DNA from: DASXUG01 sp036504995
Lineage (GTDB): Bacteria > Pseudomonadota > Gammaproteobacteria > Burkholderiales > Methylophilaceae
Direction of reading: 5' to 3'
Length of the DNA stretch: 64,000 bases
Assembly: GCA_036504995.1 (NCBI GenBank)
Contig: DASXUG010000017.1
Coordinates: 186,001-250,000 of the forward strand
Below are positions 52,730 through 62,111 of the stretch, piece by piece. Position 1 is the stretch's first letter, and every line of letters begins with the position of its first letter. The notes beneath the pieces were generated by a model. That model did not search any database, was not told the DNA's origin, and saw only the letters and a list, made by a program, of their open reading frames with translations. A program made the translations under genes and the position numbers.

Positions 52730-53164
52730 TTATTTTGATTTATGCGGGCAAGGACTTTTCGCGCAATCTGCATAAATATAAAGAGAGTGCTCTCGAATTT
52801 TAAAGCCGCGGTCGCTAGCTGCTTTGTGTTGTAATTTCTCAATATTCTCATCACAAAACTCTTCAACTCGACCGCATTGCATGCACACGATATGATCGTG
52901 ATGACCACCTTGGTTTAGTTCAAATACCGCTTTACCGCTTTCAAAGTGGTGGCGCACTAGCAAGCCGGCTTGCTCAAACTGCGTTAGTACACGATACACG
53001 GTGGCGAGGCCAACATCTTCGCCTGTGGTCAGTAAAATTTTGTAAACATCTTCAGCCGATAAATGGCGCTCTTGGCTGTTCTCAAACAGGCTCAAGACTT
53101 TCAGACGTGGCAAAGTAGCCTTCAATCCTACATTTTTTAACTCTTCGGGGTCACGCATACTCAT
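52730..53164 (-). CDS. fur: Ferric uptake regulator Fur
   Basis: The 144-residue regulator has a winged-helix domain (GLKATLPRLKVLSLFE, SAEDVYKILL, GLATVYRVLTQFEQAGL), the HHDH metal motif at 88-91 and CxxC at 94-97. Further Cys follow in ADCAKSPCPHK. It represses iron-uptake genes with Fe2+. Divergent from bamE, a common arrangement in proteobacteria. Confidence 0.95.
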   Translation of the reverse strand: MSMRDPEELKNVGLKATLPRLKVLSLFENSQERHLSAEDVYKILLTTGEDVGLATVYRVLTQFEQAGLLVRHHFESGKAVFELNQGGHHDHIVCMQCGRVEEFCDENIEKLQHKAASDRGFKIREHSLYIYADCAKSPCPHKSK

Positions 53165-53226
53165 AAGAACTCACTATTTAGAAACGTCTGCATCATGGTA
53201 TATTAGCGCTATTTTCCAACAAAGTC

Positions 53227-53904
53227 ATGGCGATGAACAATAAAAGAGTATTTTTTGCGATTTTTGCATTTTCAACATTATTTTTAGCAGCGTGTGGTTC
53301 TACACTTCCAACCCTTAAACCATACCATGTAGAAGTGCAGCAGGGTAATGTGGTTGATGAGAAAATGATGGCGCAACTGCACCCAGGCATGACCAAGTCT
53401 CAAGTACGTTATATTTTAGGTACTCCTTTGATTCAAGATAGTTTTCATCAAAATCGCTGGGATTATTTTTATCAAATCCGTCAAAATGGAAAAATTAATG
53501 ATCAACGCCGTATTATTTTAGATTTTGAAAATGATGCGCTCAAAAGTATTCGTGGGGATGTGGTACCTGCAGGTTCTTCTGCTGCATCAGGTGATGTACC
53601 GATGGCAACTTTATCAAGCGAAACAAAGCCAGCGGCTAAACAGGCAGATGAAAAGAGTGTTTGGGATCATTTGAAGTTTTGGGGCGATGACACAAAGCCT
53701 GCTACCAAAGCTGAACCAAAACCGATAGTCGAAACGAAGCCTGCAGTAGAGCCTAAGCCTGTCGTAGTGACAAAGCCCAGTGAAGCTAAGCCCAGTGAAG
53801 CTAAGCCAGATGATACTAAATCAGAGAATATCAAGTCACAGAGTAATGGTGCTAACGATGAGCCGAATCTTTTTGAGCGCATGTTAGAAAAAATTGGATT
53901 TTAA
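53227..53904 (+). CDS. bamE: Outer membrane assembly lipoprotein BamE with extended C-terminus
   Basis: 225 residues. A lipoprotein signal peptide ends in LAACG, and the SmpA/OmlA domain spans about 30-120 (VDEKMMAQLHPGMTKSQVRYILGTPLIQDSFH, RWDYFYQIRQNG). A Pro/Lys-rich, low-complexity tail of about 100 residues follows and ends NLFERMLEKIGF. E. coli BamE is about half this length, so the tail is the oddity; its DNA contains a 15-bp tandem repeat. BamE is part of the beta-barrel assembly machine. Confidence 0.92.
   Translation: MAMNNKRVFFAIFAFSTLFLAACGSTLPTLKPYHVEVQQGNVVDEKMMAQLHPGMTKSQVRYILGTPLIQDSFHQNRWDYFYQIRQNGKINDQRRIILDFENDALKSIRGDVVPAGSSAASGDVPMATLSSETKPAAKQADEKSVWDHLKFWGDDTKPATKAEPKPIVETKPAVEPKPVVVTKPSEAKPSEAKPDDTKSENIKSQSNGANDEPNLFERMLEKIGF
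53773..53807 (+). repeat. 15-bp tandem repeat in the bamE tail
   Basis: The unit AAGCCCAGTGAAGCT occurs twice (53773-53787 and 53788-53802) followed by AAGCC. It encodes repeated KPSEA units, in frame, so copy number can change without frameshift. Confidence 0.85.
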
Positions 53905-53949
53905 TTATCCCAAATTATTAAAATTAACTTAAATTTAAAGAAAATATAA

Positions 53950-54750
53950 ATGTTAAAAGTAGTCATTGTAGGTTGTGGTGGCCGTATGGGCCATGCCTTA
54001 TTAGAAGGTGTGTTTGCTGATAGCGAGTTGGTATTGCATGCGGCCTTAGACCGTGCGGATAGTCCTCAAATTGGACGTGATGCTGGTGAGCAGTTTGGCA
54101 AAGTGAGTGGCGTAAAAATTAGTCATGATGTTGATTCGGCGTTGCAGGGCGCCGATGTATTGGTTGATTTTACTCGTCCAGAGCCTAGTCTCGCCTATCT
54201 TCATGCCTGTGAAAAGCATGGTGTAGCAATGGTCATTGGTACGACAGGATTTTCTGCCGAAGGCAAACTAATGATTCAGCATGCGAGTGAAAAGATCGGC
54301 ATTGTATTTGCGCCAAATATGAGCGTGGGCGTAACTTTGCTGATTAATCTGGTACAAGCCGCTGCTAAAGTATTGAACGAAGGTTACGACATTGAAGTGA
54401 TTGAGGCGCATCATCGTCATAAAGTGGATGCGCCATCAGGGACAGCTTTGCGTTTGGGTGAGGCCGCAGCTGATGCACTGGGACGCAATTTGGATGAGTG
54501 TGCAATTTACGGGCGCGAGGGTGTAACAGGTGAGCGTAACCCTAACACCATCGGCTTTGCAACAGTGCGTGGTGGCGATGTGGTGGGCGACCATACTGTC
54601 TTGTTTGCTGGGATAGGCGAGCGAGTTGAGTTAACGCATAAAGCCAGCAGTCGCGCGACTTTTGCCTTAGGTGCATTACGCGCCGCTAAGTTTTTGTCGA
54701 CTAAATCGACTGGTTTGTTTGATATGCGTGATGTCCTTAATCTAAGCTAG
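53950..54750 (+). CDS. dapB: 4-hydroxy-tetrahydrodipicolinate reductase
   Basis: This 266-residue enzyme of lysine and diaminopimelate synthesis has NAD(P) binding GCGGRMG at 8-14, GTTGFS, the catalytic EAHHRHKVDAPSGTA loop and the C-terminal GLFDMRDVL. It is 45 nt downstream of bamE. Confidence 0.96.
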   Translation: MLKVVIVGCGGRMGHALLEGVFADSELVLHAALDRADSPQIGRDAGEQFGKVSGVKISHDVDSALQGADVLVDFTRPEPSLAYLHACEKHGVAMVIGTTGFSAEGKLMIQHASEKIGIVFAPNMSVGVTLLINLVQAAAKVLNEGYDIEVIEAHHRHKVDAPSGTALRLGEAAADALGRNLDECAIYGREGVTGERNPNTIGFATVRGGDVVGDHTVLFAGIGERVELTHKASSRATFALGALRAAKFLSTKSTGLFDMRDVLNLS

Positions 54751-54814
54751 TTTTAGTTGCAAACTATCAGTGGTTTATGCCTAGCCACTGCTTACTACAA
54801 GGCGGTTTTGCAGT

Positions 54815-56050
54815 ATGTTGAAGGTGTTTAAATCAATAGCGGTTAGAGACTTTTTAAGTTTTAGCAAAACTTGGCACGTTTTGTTATTAATGGTTACGCT
54901 GTTAGTAGGGGTGTTTTTAACGGCTTACGTGGTGCAAAATGAAGACGCCGAAATGCGGGATAATTTAGTCACTTATGCCAATACCATAGAAAGCTCTATT
55001 GACTGGCGTCCTTTTCAGGAGATACTCAATACTGATCCCAATCAACTTAAACCCAGCGATTTAAAAGAGTTAAATAAACAGTTGAATGAGGCTTGTCTTG
55101 CCAACCGCGATTGTCATTTTATTTACTTGCTCTACCTCGAAAATAATCAAGTTAAGTTTTTACTAGATGCAAGCCCTCAACCCCCCTCAGAAATTTCTCA
55201 GCTATGGGAAGTCTTTGTAGAGGCTACGGATGTTTTAAAACACTCTTTAGTCAAACAGTCTTACCTTGTAGAGGGTCCTGTTACCGATCACTGGGGGACT
55301 TGGGTCAGTGCTCGGGTGCCAGTAAGAGTAACTGTAAATACCAAGCATTTTGTTCAACTGAGTGTCGATGTTGCTGTACATGGGTGGGAGATGCGCCTAG
55401 TTAAAAAAGCGTTAGTACCCATTGCATTTACCTTGGTGTTTTTAGGCGTATTAATTTGGCTCGTCCGCCAGAATAAGCAAAGAGAGCAGTTACTGGCTCA
55501 ATTATTTACATCAACTACTGCATTAGAAGTGATGGCGAATAATGATGATTTAACGGGGTTACCTAATCGGCGCTTGTTAGAGGACCGCATGGTACAGTCG
55601 CTCAAGGCGGCGCGCCGAGGCAATCATATGGCCGCTGTATTGTTTCTGGATTTAGACTTTTTTAAAGTGGTGAATGACACCTACGGACACCCTATAGGAG
55701 ATGAACTACTTAAAATGGTGGCTAAGCGTTTAATTCATCTTTTACGCGTTGAAGATACCGTGGCACGTATCGGTGGAGATGAGTTTGTGATTTTGCTGCC
55801 CAATCTGAGTGATCAGTCACAAGCTGAACTGATTGCAGAGAAGATTATCGCAGAGCTTATTAAACCGTTTGAAATCAGTACACTTACCTTGCAAATAGGT
55901 GTGAGCGTGGGGATTGCGGTGTATCCAGATTATGATTCAAATGAAACAAACCTCATTAAACATGCTGATAGTGCGATGTATGTAGCCAAACGTCAGGGCC
56001 GTAATTGCTATGCTTTCTATAAAGACAATCTTTCAGTCATAGAAAGTTAG
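54815..56050 (+). CDS. Membrane diguanylate cyclase (GGDEF)
   Basis: 411 residues: a first helix at about 22-42, a periplasmic sensor of about 150 residues (with a pair of Cys, ACLANRDCHF), a second helix near 200-218, then a GGDEF domain. The active motif GGDEF is at 320-324 and the inhibitory site RVED (RxxD) at 311-314, so product feedback is expected. It makes c-di-GMP from GTP. No EAL domain. AAGG lies upstream of the ATG. Confidence 0.92.
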   Translation: MLKVFKSIAVRDFLSFSKTWHVLLLMVTLLVGVFLTAYVVQNEDAEMRDNLVTYANTIESSIDWRPFQEILNTDPNQLKPSDLKELNKQLNEACLANRDCHFIYLLYLENNQVKFLLDASPQPPSEISQLWEVFVEATDVLKHSLVKQSYLVEGPVTDHWGTWVSARVPVRVTVNTKHFVQLSVDVAVHGWEMRLVKKALVPIAFTLVFLGVLIWLVRQNKQREQLLAQLFTSTTALEVMANNDDLTGLPNRRLLEDRMVQSLKAARRGNHMAAVLFLDLDFFKVVNDTYGHPIGDELLKMVAKRLIHLLRVEDTVARIGGDEFVILLPNLSDQSQAELIAEKIIAELIKPFEISTLTLQIGVSVGIAVYPDYDSNETNLIKHADSAMYVAKRQGRNCYAFYKDNLSVIES

Positions 56051-56089
56051 CGATCAGCCTCATTAAGTCTTTAGGGTTTAAACCTTTGC

Positions 56090-57976
56090 TTACAGACTAA
56101 AAATATTTAACGCACCTCCACCAGGTGCTGCATTCCATTGTTTGAGATCTCGATAAGCGCCTGCTGCCCCAGCGCCTTCCTCATCTCTAGTTAATCCTAG
56201 GTTAATGGCAATTCCCGCCCAGCCACCAATGCCTGACAACACCCCCACATATTGTTTACCTTGGTGCAGATAGGTAAAGGGATTGCCGACGATGCCTGAA
56301 CCTACCTGGTATTGCCATAGTGCCTTGCCAGATTTTGCATCAAGTGCTTTAAACCATCGGTCTAATGTGCCGTAAAAAATAAGGTCTGAGCCAGTAGCTA
56401 ATACGCCACTCCAGATTGAGTAGTTCTCTTTGTTATACCATTTCGCTTGGCCCTTGTAGCCATCCCAAGCCATAAATCCGCCAGTAACGCCATCTGGTCC
56501 AGGGTGCATGGCGAGCGCTGCCCCTACCCAAGGCTGGCCTGCTACATATTTTGATTCTGCGATATCCATATCCATACATAAGTGGTTCATCGGCACATAA
56601 AATAGCTGTGTTTTAGGCGAATATGCAGCGGGTTGCTGATCTTTGACACCAAGCGCAGCTGGGCATATGTTCTTTGTTACGTTGTCTACATGTGTTGCAT
56701 ATTGAGGCGTTTTTTGTGGAACACCAGTGGCTAAATCAATACTACTTGCCCAATTCACAAATGGGTGCATTTTGTTGGCAACTAACAAGGTGCCATCTTG
56801 GCGGTCAAAGGTATAAGCAAAACCATTACGGTCAAAGTGGGTAGCTAACTTTTTGTGTTGGTGATCCCATAAAATGATCTCATTGATACCGTCATAATCC
56901 CACTCATCATGTGGTGTCATCTGGTAGCCCCATTTAGCCATGCCCGTATCAACATCGCGGGCAAAAAGGGTCATTGTCCACTTATTGTCCCCAGGTCTAA
57001 CATCGGGGTTCCATACGGATGGATTGCCTGTACCGTAATAAACGAGATTAAGTGATGGGTCATATGAAAACCAGCCCCAGACGGGGCCGCCACCATGTTG
57101 CCAGCCATCGCGAGTAGCTTGCGGCTTAAGCCAAGATTTAATGCCTAGATCACGCTCAGGATATTTCAGTTGGCTTTTGGGCAGAGCCTGAAATGAGCCA
57201 CCCTCCTTATTGCCGCCATTTACATCCGCATAAACAGAAAGTGCAGAGTAGTGTGGGTTGGCTTGGTTAAAGTCATCGCCGATTAACACCTCTTTATCAG
57301 AGCCTGTGCTATAGGCTTTCCATACCAGTGCACCATCTTTTAGGTTGTACGCGGCAATAAAGCACCGTACACCAAACTCGCCGCCACTACACCCAGTCAG
57401 TACCTTGTCTTTAATAACGTGTGGGGCATTGGTATTGCTGGCCCCGATTAACGGGTCGTTGACTTTTACATCCCAGATTTTATGACCAGTTTGAGCATCT
57501 AGTGCAACTAAAATACCATCATTTTGCTGTAGGAAAATCTTATCATCGCCATAGGCCAAACCTCGGTTTACCGTGTCACAACATAGTAACGCCTGCGTGC
57601 TTGGATCCTGCTTAGGGAAGTAAGACCACACAATCCTTTGCTCATGGTTTAAATCAAGCGCATACACATTGTTAGGGAATGGGGTATGCACATACATAAT
57701 ATTGCCAATCACCAGAGGAGAACCCTCGTGCCCGCGATTGACTCCAGTAGAAAATGACCAAGCCAACTTGAGTTTTTTGATGTTAGTTTGATTAATCTGT
57801 TTTAGGCGACTAAATCCTGTGTTGGCATAATCCTTACGCTGGCTTGCCCACTGCGCATCGTCTCGCATGATGCTTTGCAATCCATTAGCGGCTAACGCCT
57901 GAGGCGCATATACCGATAAAATTACAGCACTGAAAAAGGCTAAACGCTTACAAGCTAAATTAAGGTCACCATGCAT
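56090..57976 (-). CDS. xoxF: PQQ-dependent methanol dehydrogenase, lanthanide type
   Basis: 628 residues with signal peptide (cleavage after PQALA near 29). It is an eight-bladed propeller of W motifs (SGKALWQYQVGSGI, TGHKIWDV). Adjacent C132-C133 form the vicinal disulfide over PQQ. The catalytic motif HDEWDYDG (D360 base, D362) has the extra Asp that distinguishes XoxF from calcium MxaF; E200 and N318 are further candidate metal ligands. A loop around 245-275 is long compared with the XoxF I remember, and the family placement may be the XoxF4 clade of Methylophilaceae. It lies 9 nt downstream of rep; no xoxG cytochrome or xoxJ is adjacent. Confidence 0.9.
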   Translation of the reverse strand: MHGDLNLACKRLAFFSAVILSVYAPQALAANGLQSIMRDDAQWASQRKDYANTGFSRLKQINQTNIKKLKLAWSFSTGVNRGHEGSPLVIGNIMYVHTPFPNNVYALDLNHEQRIVWSYFPKQDPSTQALLCCDTVNRGLAYGDDKIFLQQNDGILVALDAQTGHKIWDVKVNDPLIGASNTNAPHVIKDKVLTGCSGGEFGVRCFIAAYNLKDGALVWKAYSTGSDKEVLIGDDFNQANPHYSALSVYADVNGGNKEGGSFQALPKSQLKYPERDLGIKSWLKPQATRDGWQHGGGPVWGWFSYDPSLNLVYYGTGNPSVWNPDVRPGDNKWTMTLFARDVDTGMAKWGYQMTPHDEWDYDGINEIILWDHQHKKLATHFDRNGFAYTFDRQDGTLLVANKMHPFVNWASSIDLATGVPQKTPQYATHVDNVTKNICPAALGVKDQQPAAYSPKTQLFYVPMNHLCMDMDIAESKYVAGQPWVGAALAMHPGPDGVTGGFMAWDGYKGQAKWYNKENYSIWSGVLATGSDLIFYGTLDRWFKALDAKSGKALWQYQVGSGIVGNPFTYLHQGKQYVGVLSGIGGWAGIAINLGLTRDEEGAGAAGAYRDLKQWNAAPGGGALNIFSL

Positions 57977-57985
57977 CTTTTTAAC

Positions 57986-59992
57986 TTAACCTTTTCCCAG
58001 CATTGCCCTAATTTGTGCCATTTTCTCTTTTGCCATTTCTTTACTTGCGGCAGGGTCCTGATTCACTGCACCAAAATGCTTTACATCATCTGCTGGCAGC
58101 TCCTCTATAAAACGGCTAGGCTCGCAGGCTTCAGATTCTCCTGCGCGTTTACGTTTGCGGCACCATGAAATATTCAACGATTTTTGCGCACGCGTAATAC
58201 CCACGTACATGAGGCGGCGTTCTTCCTCTACCTTGCCAGTGTCTATGCTTTCTCGGTGTGGCAGGATGCCTTCCTCGCAGCCGATTAAAAATACGTGTCC
58301 AAACTCTAAGCCTTTGGCTGCATGCAGGGTGGAAAGTTTCACTGCATCAGGCTCTCCATCGTCTTTACCTTCTAGCATGCTCATCAGTGAAACCATTTGC
58401 GTGAGTTGTAACAGGTTACGGCCATCATCTTCGCCAGCTGTACCATCGCCTTTCTTGGTGAGCCATGCAATAAAATCCAGCACATTTTTCCATTTGCTTT
58501 CGGCGGGCTTGGGGTCCTCAGTGTCGTATAAATAGGTCTCGTACTGAATAGCGTTCATCATGGTTTGTAGTAGCTCCCCTGCAGGGTCTTTTGTCGCACG
58601 TTCTTGCAATTTGCCTATAAATTGGCAAAACATGAGTAGGTCTTCAAGCTGACGTGCGCCGAGTTCGCTTTGAAAGTCCCCCTCGTAAGCTGCGGCAAAT
58701 AGCGACATATTATGGATACGGGCATAATCGCCCAAACGTTCCAGCGTGGTGCTACCTATCCCTTTTTTAGGAGTAGTTGCTGCACGAATAAACGCGGGGT
58801 CATCATCTTCATTGGCGATCAGACGTAAATAGCTGACGATATCTTTAATCTCGGCTTTATCAAAATAGGATTGTCCGCCCGAGATGGTATAAGGGATTTT
58901 GTGGTTACGTAAATGCTGTTCCAATATACGCGCCTGGTGGTTGCCACGATACAAAATGGCATAGTCGCGGTGTTCTGTGCGGTGTTCAAATTTATGCGCC
59001 ATTAGCTTCATCACTACAGATTCCGCTTCGTGTTCTTCATCCCGCGCCGCAGAAATTTGTATGGGGTCACCAGTGCCTAGCTCGCTCCATAGTTGCTTTT
59101 CGAACAACTTTGGATTGTTGGCGATGACTTGGTTGGCCGCGCGTAAAATGCGCACGGTGGAGCGATAATTTTGCTCCAGCTTAATCACTTTTAATCGTGT
59201 GAAATCTAGTGTCAGTTGACGTAAGTTCTCAACATCGGCACCACGCCAGCCATAAATCGCTTGGTCATCATCGCCCACGGCTGTGAAGTTGCCCGCGATG
59301 CCTGTCAGTTGCTTGACCAATTTATACTGGCAAGCGTTGGTGTCTTGGTATTCGTCAATCAGCAAGTATTTAAGTTTGCGCTGCCACTTGTCTAGCGCTT
59401 CGCGGTGCTGATCAAATAACTCAACAGGCAATTTAATTAGATCATCAAAATCTACCGCTTGGTAGGCTCTCAGGGTTTGCTGATAGAGCAGATAGACTTT
59501 AGCTGCCGCGTGGGTAAGCTCTTCATCTGCTTGCTTTACGGCTTGGTCTGGTGTGATAAGTGCATTCTTCCAGCCAGAAATCTGCCATTGCGTTTTACGT
59601 AATAATTGCTTGTCTGTCGTCGCTAGAATATCAGCCAGAATTTTAAAGCTATCGGCTGAGTCCAGAATTGAAAACTGCTTCTTATAGCCCATTAAGTCAG
59701 CTTCTTGGCGCAATATCTGCATACCTAGTGAGTGAAATGTAGCAATGGTTAGCCCTTTAGATGACTTACCTTCGATCAGATGCCCAACCCGCTCTTGCAT
59801 CTCGCGTGCGGCTTTGTTGGTAAATGTGATCGCGGCAATCTCTTTTGGTAAATAGCCGCACTTTTCGATTAAATAGGCAATTTTTTGCGTAATTACGCGG
59901 GTTTTACCACTACCTGCACCTGCAAGTACGAGCAAAGGACCATCCAGATATTTTACGGCTTCGCGCTGTGGCGCGTTGAGGGTATTGAGCAT
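57986..59992 (-). CDS. rep: ATP-dependent DNA helicase Rep
   Basis: The 668-residue SF1 helicase has Walker A AGAGSGKT at 24-31, TFTNKAAREM, DEYQDTN, GDDDQAIYGWRGA, the LEQNYRS motif IV and VHLSTLHAAKGLE-like motif V. The length and the LNAPQREAVKYL start fit Rep rather than UvrD or PcrA. Rep clears proteins ahead of the replication fork. xoxF follows directly on the same strand. Confidence 0.93.
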   Translation of the reverse strand: MLNTLNAPQREAVKYLDGPLLVLAGAGSGKTRVITQKIAYLIEKCGYLPKEIAAITFTNKAAREMQERVGHLIEGKSSKGLTIATFHSLGMQILRQEADLMGYKKQFSILDSADSFKILADILATTDKQLLRKTQWQISGWKNALITPDQAVKQADEELTHAAAKVYLLYQQTLRAYQAVDFDDLIKLPVELFDQHREALDKWQRKLKYLLIDEYQDTNACQYKLVKQLTGIAGNFTAVGDDDQAIYGWRGADVENLRQLTLDFTRLKVIKLEQNYRSTVRILRAANQVIANNPKLFEKQLWSELGTGDPIQISAARDEEHEAESVVMKLMAHKFEHRTEHRDYAILYRGNHQARILEQHLRNHKIPYTISGGQSYFDKAEIKDIVSYLRLIANEDDDPAFIRAATTPKKGIGSTTLERLGDYARIHNMSLFAAAYEGDFQSELGARQLEDLLMFCQFIGKLQERATKDPAGELLQTMMNAIQYETYLYDTEDPKPAESKWKNVLDFIAWLTKKGDGTAGEDDGRNLLQLTQMVSLMSMLEGKDDGEPDAVKLSTLHAAKGLEFGHVFLIGCEEGILPHRESIDTGKVEEERRLMYVGITRAQKSLNISWCRKRKRAGESEACEPSRFIEELPADDVKHFGAVNQDPAASKEMAKEKMAQIRAMLGKG

Positions 59993-60074
59993 TCGGAACT
60001 AACGACTAAAAACTAGGGTTGAATTCTATCGTTTAAGGCTGTTACTTGCTATCAATTCATGGCATATTTCGCTT

Positions 60075-60542
60075 ATGATGAATCAAATGCAGATTGTGCA
60101 ACATACACAACTACTGGCAGATAGCTACGCTAGTCTGACGGGCAAGCCTTTAATTGATGGGTTAAACACTAGTATTACTCAGCAAGATTGCGCGGATTTG
60201 TTGTGGAATGCACCCGTTGCTATTGTTTCGCATGGTATTGAGCCTGATCCTGTTTTTAATTACGGCAATGCACTTGCGCTCAGGTTGTTCGAATATAGTT
60301 GGGAAGCATTTACACAATTGCCATCGCGCTTTTCTGCAGAAGCAGACCAGCGCGAGGCACGTGCAGAGTTGCTTGAACAAGTATCACGATATGGTTTTTT
60401 TGATGGATATCACGGGGTCCGAGTTAGTCAACATGGTAAAAAATTTAAGATATTAGATGCTACTATTTGGAATGTATTAGATGCGAATGCGGTAAAACAC
60501 GGGCAGGCCGCCATTATTCGCGATTATAGAGCTGTTAGTTAA
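60075..60542 (+). CDS. MEKHLA-domain protein
   Basis: 155 residues covering one MEKHLA domain: PDPVFNYGNALALRLFEYSWEAFTQLPSR, the REARAELLEQV helix and GVRVSQHGKKFKI. The domain is PAS-like and occurs in plant HD-Zip III proteins and alone in bacteria; function unknown. Start choice ATGATG is ambiguous by one codon. It is 66 nt upstream of a GGDEF gene on the same strand. Confidence 0.85.
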   Translation: MMNQMQIVQHTQLLADSYASLTGKPLIDGLNTSITQQDCADLLWNAPVAIVSHGIEPDPVFNYGNALALRLFEYSWEAFTQLPSRFSAEADQREARAELLEQVSRYGFFDGYHGVRVSQHGKKFKILDATIWNVLDANAVKHGQAAIIRDYRAVS

Positions 60543-60608
60543 AGTCAGTAAATCAGCCAGACTTTTTAAGTGGTGTTTAGGTTACCTTCTATTTAGTGCA
60601 ATTACATA

Positions 60609-61805
60609 ATGACAACTCAAACGATACTAAATTATAAAAAACAAATTATTGCGCCTTTTCTAAGTTCATCCATGATTTTAGCGGTGGCGTTGCTTTCGCT
60701 CATTTACGTAAGTTTTCATCTAGTAAAAATCAGTAAGCAAGACGATCAAATTGACCGTATTCAATCAGAAATTTTATTGCTGGAAAATGCAGTAGTGAAA
60801 ACGGAGGCTGGGCAGCGCGCTTTTCTGCTGAGTAATAATCAAGCTTTTATTGCCAACTTCGAACGAGGACAACGTGAGGTTCTTCGTATTTTAATTGAAA
60901 TAGAAGCGCAACTTAACCAAAGTAAACGTATTGATGAAGATGGTTTGGGGTTGAAACTTAAGTTAGAATTTCAACAGATTAAGCGTTTCATTTTTGATGA
61001 CCTACATAATATGGATGTTATGGTGAAGTCGCAAGTGAGCGCAGGTAAGCCAAGTTTAAGAGCAGGGGATCAGCTCATCGATATGCATTTATCTAATGCG
61101 ATTGACGACAAGCTTAGTCTTACAAGAAATCTATTAAACCAACAAAAAGATAGTATCCATCAGGAAATCGAGCACGCGATTAAAAAGGCAATGTGGGTGG
61201 TAGTGACCTTATTGGTTGTGATTGTGGGGATTTTATTTTCAGGGTATAGGCGCACCATTCATTTGTTTGAGTTAGCCGTTACCTCTAAAAATGCTGCGGA
61301 TGAATTCAGTCATGATGCTTATCATGATGCATTGACTAAGCTACCTAATCGTCGATATTTTGAAAAGCATCTGACGTCGGTATTTTTACACGCCAAACGC
61401 AGTCAACAATCTGTTGCGCTGTTATATTTGGATTTAGATGGCTTCAAGCGTATCAATGATGATTTTGGCCATGATACAGGTGACGAAGCATTAATCTATG
61501 TGACGGAGCAACTCAAACCAGTATTAAGAGAGTCAGATTTTTTAGCAAGGTTAGGCGGTGATGAGTTTGCTGTTGTTGTGCAACATGAGTCTGAACTGTC
61601 CGATTTAGAAGGTTTGACGTATCGCATAATTGCTTGCTTTGATGAGCAGTTCTTAGCAAACAGCCATTTGTGTAAGTTGGGGGTAAGTATTGGTGTCAGC
61701 AGTTATCCTGCCCATGTAGATAGTGTCGAAGCCCTGATTAATCAAGCAGACAGCGCCATGTACCAAGCTAAACGTACAGGTAAAAATCGTGCGATATTTA
61801 TTTGA
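60609..61805 (+). CDS. CHASE3-GGDEF diguanylate cyclase
   Basis: 398 residues: N-terminal helix (18-40), CHASE3-like periplasmic helical sensor (about 45-190, with EAGQRAFLLSNNQAFI), second helix (about 195-215), then GGDEF. GGDEF is at 316-320 and the I-site RESD at 307-310. It closely resembles the next gene, pointing to tandem duplication. Confidence 0.92.
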   Translation: MTTQTILNYKKQIIAPFLSSSMILAVALLSLIYVSFHLVKISKQDDQIDRIQSEILLLENAVVKTEAGQRAFLLSNNQAFIANFERGQREVLRILIEIEAQLNQSKRIDEDGLGLKLKLEFQQIKRFIFDDLHNMDVMVKSQVSAGKPSLRAGDQLIDMHLSNAIDDKLSLTRNLLNQQKDSIHQEIEHAIKKAMWVVVTLLVVIVGILFSGYRRTIHLFELAVTSKNAADEFSHDAYHDALTKLPNRRYFEKHLTSVFLHAKRSQQSVALLYLDLDGFKRINDDFGHDTGDEALIYVTEQLKPVLRESDFLARLGGDEFAVVVQHESELSDLEGLTYRIIACFDEQFLANSHLCKLGVSIGVSSYPAHVDSVEALINQADSAMYQAKRTGKNRAIFI

Positions 61806-62111
61806 TTGAGATGCAGATGATTTTTAATTAGTCACCATTAACCCCTAAGCTCTTCAATTTGAACTTCAGTGAACTTATATACAATACATTCTAAATACAT
61901 GTACTATTTAAAAGCTTGGAAGCAGTTTGAAATAGTGGCAATTTTTCATGAAATTAAAATTAAGCAAGGTTTTGTGCGTACTTACACCATTGCGCATGGG
62001 CTGTTACTAAGAAGTTTTCGTCGATTTTGCCTTCTCTTAATTTGTTAGCAAACTCGTACTAATGTCTTAGTGATGGGTAGTATTTAGAAAATATTATGTT
62101 TCTGAAGATTA
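61806..62111. other. Intergenic region between tandem GGDEF genes
   Basis: 306 bp with no supported gene. The middle is AT-rich; TTGAAC near 61858 with TACAAT about 15 nt later is a possible but weakly spaced promoter. GAAG precedes the next ATG. No remnant of a duplicated gene end was recognised. Confidence 0.4.

Noticed and set aside
54768..54790. Terminator after dapB
   Set aside because: CAGTGG/CCACTG can pair with an 11-nt loop but is not followed by a T-run; too weak to list as a terminator.
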